The notes beneath the pieces are model-generated. The model was not told the DNA's origin. It made no database searches and saw nothing but the letters and a program-made list of their open reading frames with translations. A DNA stretch of 9,396 nucleotides, from positions 1 through 9,396 of the forward strand of contig DAITAT010000058.1 in the NCBI GenBank assembly GCA_036824145.1, written 5' to 3'. Positions within the stretch are counted from its first letter, which is position 1. Each line of letters begins with the position of its first letter. This document shows positions 6,048 through 9,396 of this stretch, in pieces. The DNA comes from DATMMS01 sp036824145 (lineage in GTDB: Bacteria > Chloroflexota > Dormibacteria > DASZGP01). The position numbers and the translations under genes are program-made.

Positions 6048-7136
6048 CTAGACCAGGTCGTCCCGGCCCTGGCGCTTCAGCTCGGCCACCAGTAGCTTGA
6101 CCTCCTGCACCCGGTCCCGGGGACAGACCAGGATGGCATCCTCGGTAGCGACCACCACCATGTCCGAGACCCCCACCATCGCCACCAGGCGGCCGTCGCT
6201 GTGGACGACATTGCCGCCGCCGTCGAGGATCAGCGCCGGCCCTTGGACGGCGTTGCCATCGGCGTCGGTGGGGAGCACGTCGCGGAGATCGAGCCAGCTG
6301 CCGACGTCGCTCCAGGCGAAGTCCGCCTCCAACACCAGCAGGTCGTTGGTCCGCTCCATCAGCGCGTGGTCGACCGCCATCTCCGGGACCGCCAGGTAGC
6401 TCCGCTGGTAGTCGTCGAGGCGGCCTTCGGCCCGGGCCAGGGCGGCGGCCTCGGCGCCCACCGCGACCTCCGGCGCGGTCCGCGCCAGCTGCTCGAGGAA
6501 AACCTGGTTGCGCCAGGCGAAGATGCCGGTGTTCCAGAGATACTCGCCGGACTGGACCATCGCCTCCGCCTCCGCCGCCGGCGGTTTCTCGACGAAGCCG
6601 GCGGCGCGGAAGGCGTGGGCCCGGCCCGCAACCGTCAGCCGCTCACCCCGGTGAATGTAGCCGAAGCCGGTGGCGGCGCTTCGGGGGACGAGGCCAATGG
6701 CCACCAGTGAGGCCGACTCGTGCGCCCAGGCGGCGGCCGAATCGACGGTGGCGGCAAAGGCCTCCACGTCGGGGATCAGGTGGTCGGCGTGGAGCGAGAT
6801 CATGACCTCCCCGGGCGGCAGCACCCGCGCTGCCAGGGCCAGGCACGCGGCGGTGCCGCGGCGGCCCGGCTCGACGATCCAGTCGCCCTCGCCAAGCTCG
6901 GGCAGCTCCGCACGCGCCGCGTCGAGCTGCGAGGCCTCGGTGACGACGACGACGCGGTTGGCGACGCGGGCGGCGCGCTCGTAGGTCGCCCGCAGCAGCG
7001 ACTTATCGCCGAGCAGCTTGAGGAGATGCTTGGGGGTCGCCGACCGGGAGAGCGGCCACAGCCTGGTGCCCGCGCCCCCGGCCAGGATCACGGCGTCAGC
7101 CAGCGGTTGCCCCTGCCGGCTGCTTGAGCCCGGCAT
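6048..7136 (-). CDS. manC: Mannose-1-phosphate guanylyltransferase
   Basis: Forms GDP-mannose from mannose-1-phosphate and GTP. 362 residues as called, the length of a monofunctional enzyme: the C-terminal isomerase cupin found in bifunctional ManC/AlgA is absent. The nucleotide-binding signature LAGGAGTRLWPLSR (18-31) with K36 after ATP, the metal/nucleotide loop HADHL (116-120, usually PADH), FVEKP (181-185) and WNTGIF (201-206) are clear. A left-handed helix-like C-terminal tail follows (AVQGPALILDGGGNVV, MVGVSDMVVVATEDAILV). The ATG at 7136 overlaps metK by 41 bases and has only a distant GAGG. An alternative CTG at 7103 has AGGGG six bases upstream and would give M-A-D-A-V-I-L-A-G-G, the normal family N-terminus. 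The product probably feeds Gmd, encoded two genes upstream. Confidence 0.93.
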   Translation of the reverse strand: MPGSSSRQGQPLADAVILAGGAGTRLWPLSRSATPKHLLKLLGDKSLLRATYERAARVANRVVVVTEASQLDAARAELPELGEGDWIVEPGRRGTAACLALAARVLPPGEVMISLHADHLIPDVEAFAATVDSAAAWAHESASLVAIGLVPRSAATGFGYIHRGERLTVAGRAHAFRAAGFVEKPPAAEAEAMVQSGEYLWNTGIFAWRNQVFLEQLARTAPEVAVGAEAAALARAEGRLDDYQRSYLAVPEMAVDHALMERTNDLLVLEADFAWSDVGSWLDLRDVLPTDADGNAVQGPALILDGGGNVVHSDGRLVAMVGVSDMVVVATEDAILVCPRDRVQEVKLLVAELKRQGRDDLV

Positions 7137-8271
7137 CGGCAGCCAGGACCTCGGCTTTGCCGGTTCGCTCCCAGGGCAGGTCCAGGTCGCTGCGGCCGAA
7201 GTGGCCGTAGGCCGCGGTCTGCCGGAAGATCGGCCGGCGCAGGTCGAGGTCCTTCATGATCCCGAACGGCGAGAGGTCGAAGTGATGATCGACCAGGTCG
7301 TGGATCTTCTCCCTGTCGATCTTCTCGGTGCCGTACGTGTCGATGCGCACCGAGACCGGCTTGACGACGCCGATGGCGTAGGCCAGCTGGACCTCGCACC
7401 GGCTCGCCAGTCCCGCGGCGACCACGTTCTTGGCCACCCAGCGGGCCGCGTAGGCGGCCGAGCGGTCCACCTTGCTGGGATCCTTGCCGCTGAAAGCGCC
7501 GCCACCGTGGCGGGCGTAGCCGCCGTAGGTGTCGACGATGATCTTGCGCCCGGTCAGCCCAGCGTCCGCCTGCGGTCCGCCCATGACGAAGCGGCCAGTC
7601 GGGTTGACGTGGTAGACAGTGTCCTTGTCGAGCAGGTTGCCGGGGACAGCTTCCTCGACGACGACCTCGCGGATGTCATCCGCGATCTGGCTCTGCTCGA
7701 CCTCCTCGCTGTGCTGGGCGCTGACGACGACGGTGGCGATGCGCTTGACCACGCCGTCCTCGCCGTACTCGACCGTGACCTGGCTCTTGCCGTCGGGGCG
7801 AAGGTACTTGAGAGTGCCGTCCTTGCGGGCCTGGGCCAGCCGGCGGGTGATGTTGTGGGCGAACTGGATCGGCGCCGGCATCAACTCCGGGGTCTCATCG
7901 CAGGCGAAGCCGAACATCATGCCCTGGTCGCCGGCGCCCCCGAGGTTGACACCCTGGGCGATGTCTGGCGACTGCTCGTCGACGCTGACGAGCACACCGC
8001 AGGTCTCCCAGTCGATGCCGAAATGTGCCCGCGTGTAGCCGGCGTCCCTGATGGTGTTGCGGACGACCCTGGCCATGTCGACATAGCAGTCGGTGGTGAT
8101 CTCACCGACCACGACTGCCAGGCCGGTGGAAAGGACCGTCTCGCAGGCCACCCGGCCGAGCGGATCCTTGCTCAGGATCTCGTCGAGGATGGCGTCAGAA
8201 ATCTGATCGGCGAGTTTGTCGGGGTGGCCTTCGGTGACCGACTCCGAGGTGAAAAGACGCGCATGCGTCAT
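7096..8271 (-). CDS. metK: S-adenosylmethionine synthase (methionine adenosyltransferase)
   Basis: Cytoplasmic tetrameric enzyme making S-adenosylmethionine from methionine and ATP; 391 residues, normal length. Motifs with ATG 8271 as residue 1: SESVTEGHPDK (9-19, ATP-binding H16), GGAGDQGMMFG (111-121, the GAGDQG signature), and the phosphate-binding GGGAFSGKD (256-264), followed by KVDRSAAYAARW. The C-terminus is a low-complexity Ala/Gly tail. The frame is open to a GTG at 8301, but ATG 8271 begins at the conserved M-T-H-A-R-L-F-T-S-E-S-V-T-E-G and has GGAGG six bases upstream, so it is the start. The gene follows gmd after 102 bases that contain a foldable leader, and it overlaps the called manC start. 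It has no direct link to sugar nucleotide synthesis. Confidence 0.97.
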   Translation of the reverse strand: MTHARLFTSESVTEGHPDKLADQISDAILDEILSKDPLGRVACETVLSTGLAVVVGEITTDCYVDMARVVRNTIRDAGYTRAHFGIDWETCGVLVSVDEQSPDIAQGVNLGGAGDQGMMFGFACDETPELMPAPIQFAHNITRRLAQARKDGTLKYLRPDGKSQVTVEYGEDGVVKRIATVVVSAQHSEEVEQSQIADDIREVVVEEAVPGNLLDKDTVYHVNPTGRFVMGGPQADAGLTGRKIIVDTYGGYARHGGGAFSGKDPSKVDRSAAYAARWVAKNVVAAGLASRCEVQLAYAIGVVKPVSVRIDTYGTEKIDREKIHDLVDHHFDLSPFGIMKDLDLRRPIFRQTAAYGHFGRSDLDLPWERTGKAEVLAADAGLKQPAGATAG

Positions 8272-8276
8272 GCGAT

Positions 8277-8282
8277 TCCTCC
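8277..8282 (-). promoter_or_regulatory. metK ribosome-binding site GGAGGA
   Basis: GGAGGA ends five bases before ATG 8271 and fixes the metK start against the upstream GTG at 8301. The same eight bases, AGGAGGAA, occur again 47 bases upstream within the leader at 8323-8330, where no start codon follows. Confidence 0.8.
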
Positions 8283-8290
8283 TATCCCTG

Positions 8291-8357
8291 CCGGGAACCA
8301 CAGCGCAGCCGATGCCTGCCGCTTCCTCCTGCCCAGGGCGGTTCTGATGTCCCCCGG
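8291..8357 (-). ncRNA. Candidate structured metK leader (three-way junction)
   Basis: On the minus strand the gap before metK can fold compactly. P1 pairs GAACCGC (8344-8338) with GUGGUUC (8301-8295), seven pairs including one G-U. P2, directly abutting P1, is CCU-GGGC-AGG (8337-8328). After an AGGA linker, P3 pairs AGCGGCAG (8323-8316) with CUGCGCU (8308-8302), seven pairs with one bulged G and the 7-base loop GCAUCGG, abutting P1 on the other side. CCGG at 8357-8354 can pair with CCGG at 8294-8291 to extend P1, but only in transcripts reading through from gmd. I do not recognise the consensus of a known SAM riboswitch class. No U-tract and no obvious pairing to the Shine-Dalgarno is seen. 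In GC-rich DNA some pairing is expected by chance. Confidence 0.35.
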
Positions 8358-8363
8358 ATTGTA
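8358..8363 (-). promoter_or_regulatory. Possible -10 box (TACAAT) for metK
   Basis: TACAAT begins 10 bases after the gmd stop codon and would start transcription near 8351, giving a leader of about 80 bases. TTGATC, at the end of gmd, lies 19 bases upstream and is a poor -35 candidate. The good -10 match and the gap position support a metK promoter separate from gmd. Confidence 0.45.
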
Positions 8364-8373
8364 CTGGACGAGA

Positions 8374-9378
8374 TCAGTTCTTGATCAACTTCTCCGGGTC
8401 GAGCCCGGCCAGCTGCAGGTCGGACACAACCATCATCCGCACCAGTTCCTTGAAGGTGGTCTTGGGCTTCCAACCGAGCACCCTGGCAGCCTTCGAAGCG
8501 TCGCCGCAGAGGTGGTCGACTTCGCTGGGCCGGGTGAAGCGCTCGTCCTGCCTGACCACGGCCTGCCAGTCCATGCCCACCAACCCGAAGGTCTCATCGA
8601 GGAAGTCGCGAATGGTGTGCATCTCGCCGGTGGCGATCACGTAGTCGTCAGCAGACTCCTGCTGCAGCATCATCCACATCGCCTCGACGTAGTCGCCCGC
8701 AAAACCCCAGTCGCGCGCCGCGTCGAGGTTGCCCAGCACCAGCTCATCGGTTTCGCCGGCAAGGATTTGCGCCAGGCCGCGCGTGATCTTGCGAGTCACG
8801 AAGTTCTCACCGCGGCGGGGCGATTCGTGGTTGAAGAGGATGCCGCTGGAGACGTGCAGGCCGTAAGCCTCGCGGTAGTTGATCGACATGTGGTGGGCGA
8901 ACACCTTGGCGCAGGCATAGGGGCTGCGGGGATGGAATGGCGTGGTCTCGTCCTGGAGGCGGGCTTCAGCGGCGCCGTACATCTCTGAGCTCGAGGCCTG
9001 GTAGAAGCGGGCGTTGAAGTCGTTGTTTCGAATCGCGTCGAGGAGGCGCAGGGTGCCCAGGCCGACGACGTCGGCGGTGAACTCCGGCATGTCGAAGCTG
9101 ATGCGCACGTGGCTCTGGGCGCCGAGGTTGTAGACCTCGTCCGGTCGGATGGTCTTGACCAGCTGGTTGAGAGTGGTGGTGTCGGCGAGGTCGCCGTAGT
9201 GCAGCTTCAGGTCCTTGGCCCGATGGCCGAGCTGGTGATGGAGGTGATCGATCCGGCCGCGGTTCATGGAGCTTGACCGGCGCACCACGCCGTGAACCTC
9301 GTAGCCCTTCTCAAGCAGGAGCTCGGCCAGGTAAGACCCGTCCTGGCCCGTGATCCCCGTAATCAGCGCACTTGGCAC
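8374..9378 (-). CDS. gmd: GDP-mannose 4,6-dehydratase
   Basis: Extended short-chain dehydrogenase that converts GDP-mannose to GDP-4-keto-6-deoxy-D-mannose, the precursor of GDP-L-fucose, GDP-D-rhamnose and related donors. 334 residues, near the usual 320-370. The Rossmann motif GITGQDGSYLAE (8-19), VVRRSSSMN (31-39), HYGDLAD (60-66), NLGAQSHV (84-91), the active-site block ASSSEMYG (128-135), Y154 and K158 in YACAK, FNHESPRRG (182-190) and ARDWGFAGDYVEAMW (220-234) are all present, so the enzyme looks intact. The C-terminal block FTRPSEVDHLCGD then KAARVLGW binds the sugar nucleotide. The start is GTG 9378, giving M-P-S-A-L-I-T-G-I-T-G as in the family. No ribosome-binding site precedes it. 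The partner reductase or epimerase (fcl, rmd) is not in the window. Confidence 0.95.
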   Translation of the reverse strand: MPSALITGITGQDGSYLAELLLEKGYEVHGVVRRSSSMNRGRIDHLHHQLGHRAKDLKLHYGDLADTTTLNQLVKTIRPDEVYNLGAQSHVRISFDMPEFTADVVGLGTLRLLDAIRNNDFNARFYQASSSEMYGAAEARLQDETTPFHPRSPYACAKVFAHHMSINYREAYGLHVSSGILFNHESPRRGENFVTRKITRGLAQILAGETDELVLGNLDAARDWGFAGDYVEAMWMMLQQESADDYVIATGEMHTIRDFLDETFGLVGMDWQAVVRQDERFTRPSEVDHLCGDASKAARVLGWKPKTTFKELVRMMVVSDLQLAGLDPEKLIKN

Positions 9379-9384
9379 GGCTGA

Positions 9385-9390
9385 ACTATA
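9385..9390 (-). promoter_or_regulatory. -10 box (TATAGT) positioned for a leaderless gmd mRNA
   Basis: TATAGT is followed by exactly six bases and then the gmd GTG, so transcription would start on the first base of the start codon. There is no Shine-Dalgarno. The -35 region lies beyond the window edge. Confidence 0.45.
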
Positions 9391-9396
9391 GCGAGC

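Noticed and set aside
8272..8301. metK start at GTG 8301
   Set aside because: It adds ten residues not found in the family, covers the Shine-Dalgarno of ATG 8271, and would lie in the leader region.
8272..8373. Known SAM-I, SAM-II or SAM-IV riboswitch before metK
   Set aside because: The conserved core sequences of these classes that I can recall are not visible, so only an unclassified candidate leader is reported.
7018..8988. 656-codon open frame on the plus strand
   Set aside because: Antisense to manC, metK and gmd, all of which have complete catalytic motifs; it also spans the intergenic leader. A GC-driven shadow frame.

Overview
This is a GC-rich bacterial window in which every credible gene lies on the minus strand, so transcription runs from high to low coordinates. 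Actinobacterial-style lipoprotein leaders (L-T-A-A-C-G-S-S and I-T-A-C-G-S-S), frequent GTG/TTG/CTG starts, -10-like TANANT boxes without clear -35 boxes, and very long antisense shadow frames all suggest a high-GC lineage, such as Actinomycetota or a Chloroflexota/Dormibacterota-like soil bacterium. The sequence alone does not decide between these. No tRNA, rRNA, CRISPR array, insertion sequence or phage gene was seen.

Layout in transcription order: (1) gmd, GDP-mannose 4,6-dehydratase (9378-8374), with a -10-like box placed as for a leaderless mRNA. (2) A 102-nt gap holding a TACAAT box and a foldable leader, then metK, S-adenosylmethionine synthase (8271-7096). (3) manC, mannose-1-phosphate guanylyltransferase (7136-6048), overlapping the end of metK. 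(4) A 119-nt gap with a hairpin and a possible promoter, then a polar amino-acid ABC transporter: lipoprotein binding protein (5928-5074), permease (5051-4254) and ATPase (4253-3438). A strong 10-bp GC hairpin follows just after the ATPase stop. (5) A tightly coupled four-gene run: phosphohexomutase (3383-1917), a small cupin resembling the phosphomannose isomerase domain (1920-1516), a multi-pass membrane protein of unknown function (1544-738), and a second, diverged lipoprotein binding protein (741-1) that runs off the window.

The sugar genes together make a plausible nearly complete route: mannose-6-P (cupin isomerase) to mannose-1-P (mutase) to GDP-mannose (ManC) to GDP-4-keto-6-deoxymannose (Gmd). 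This would feed GDP-fucose or GDP-rhamnose type donors for cell-surface glycans. MetK (S-adenosylmethionine) and the amino-acid importer sit inside this series, so the region reads as several short codirectional transcription units, not one pathway operon.

The most interesting points are the metK leader fold, the CTG start of the cupin behind a perfect ribosome-binding site, and the mutase-cupin-membrane protein-binding protein cluster, whose last member lacks the arginine expected in amino-acid binding proteins.
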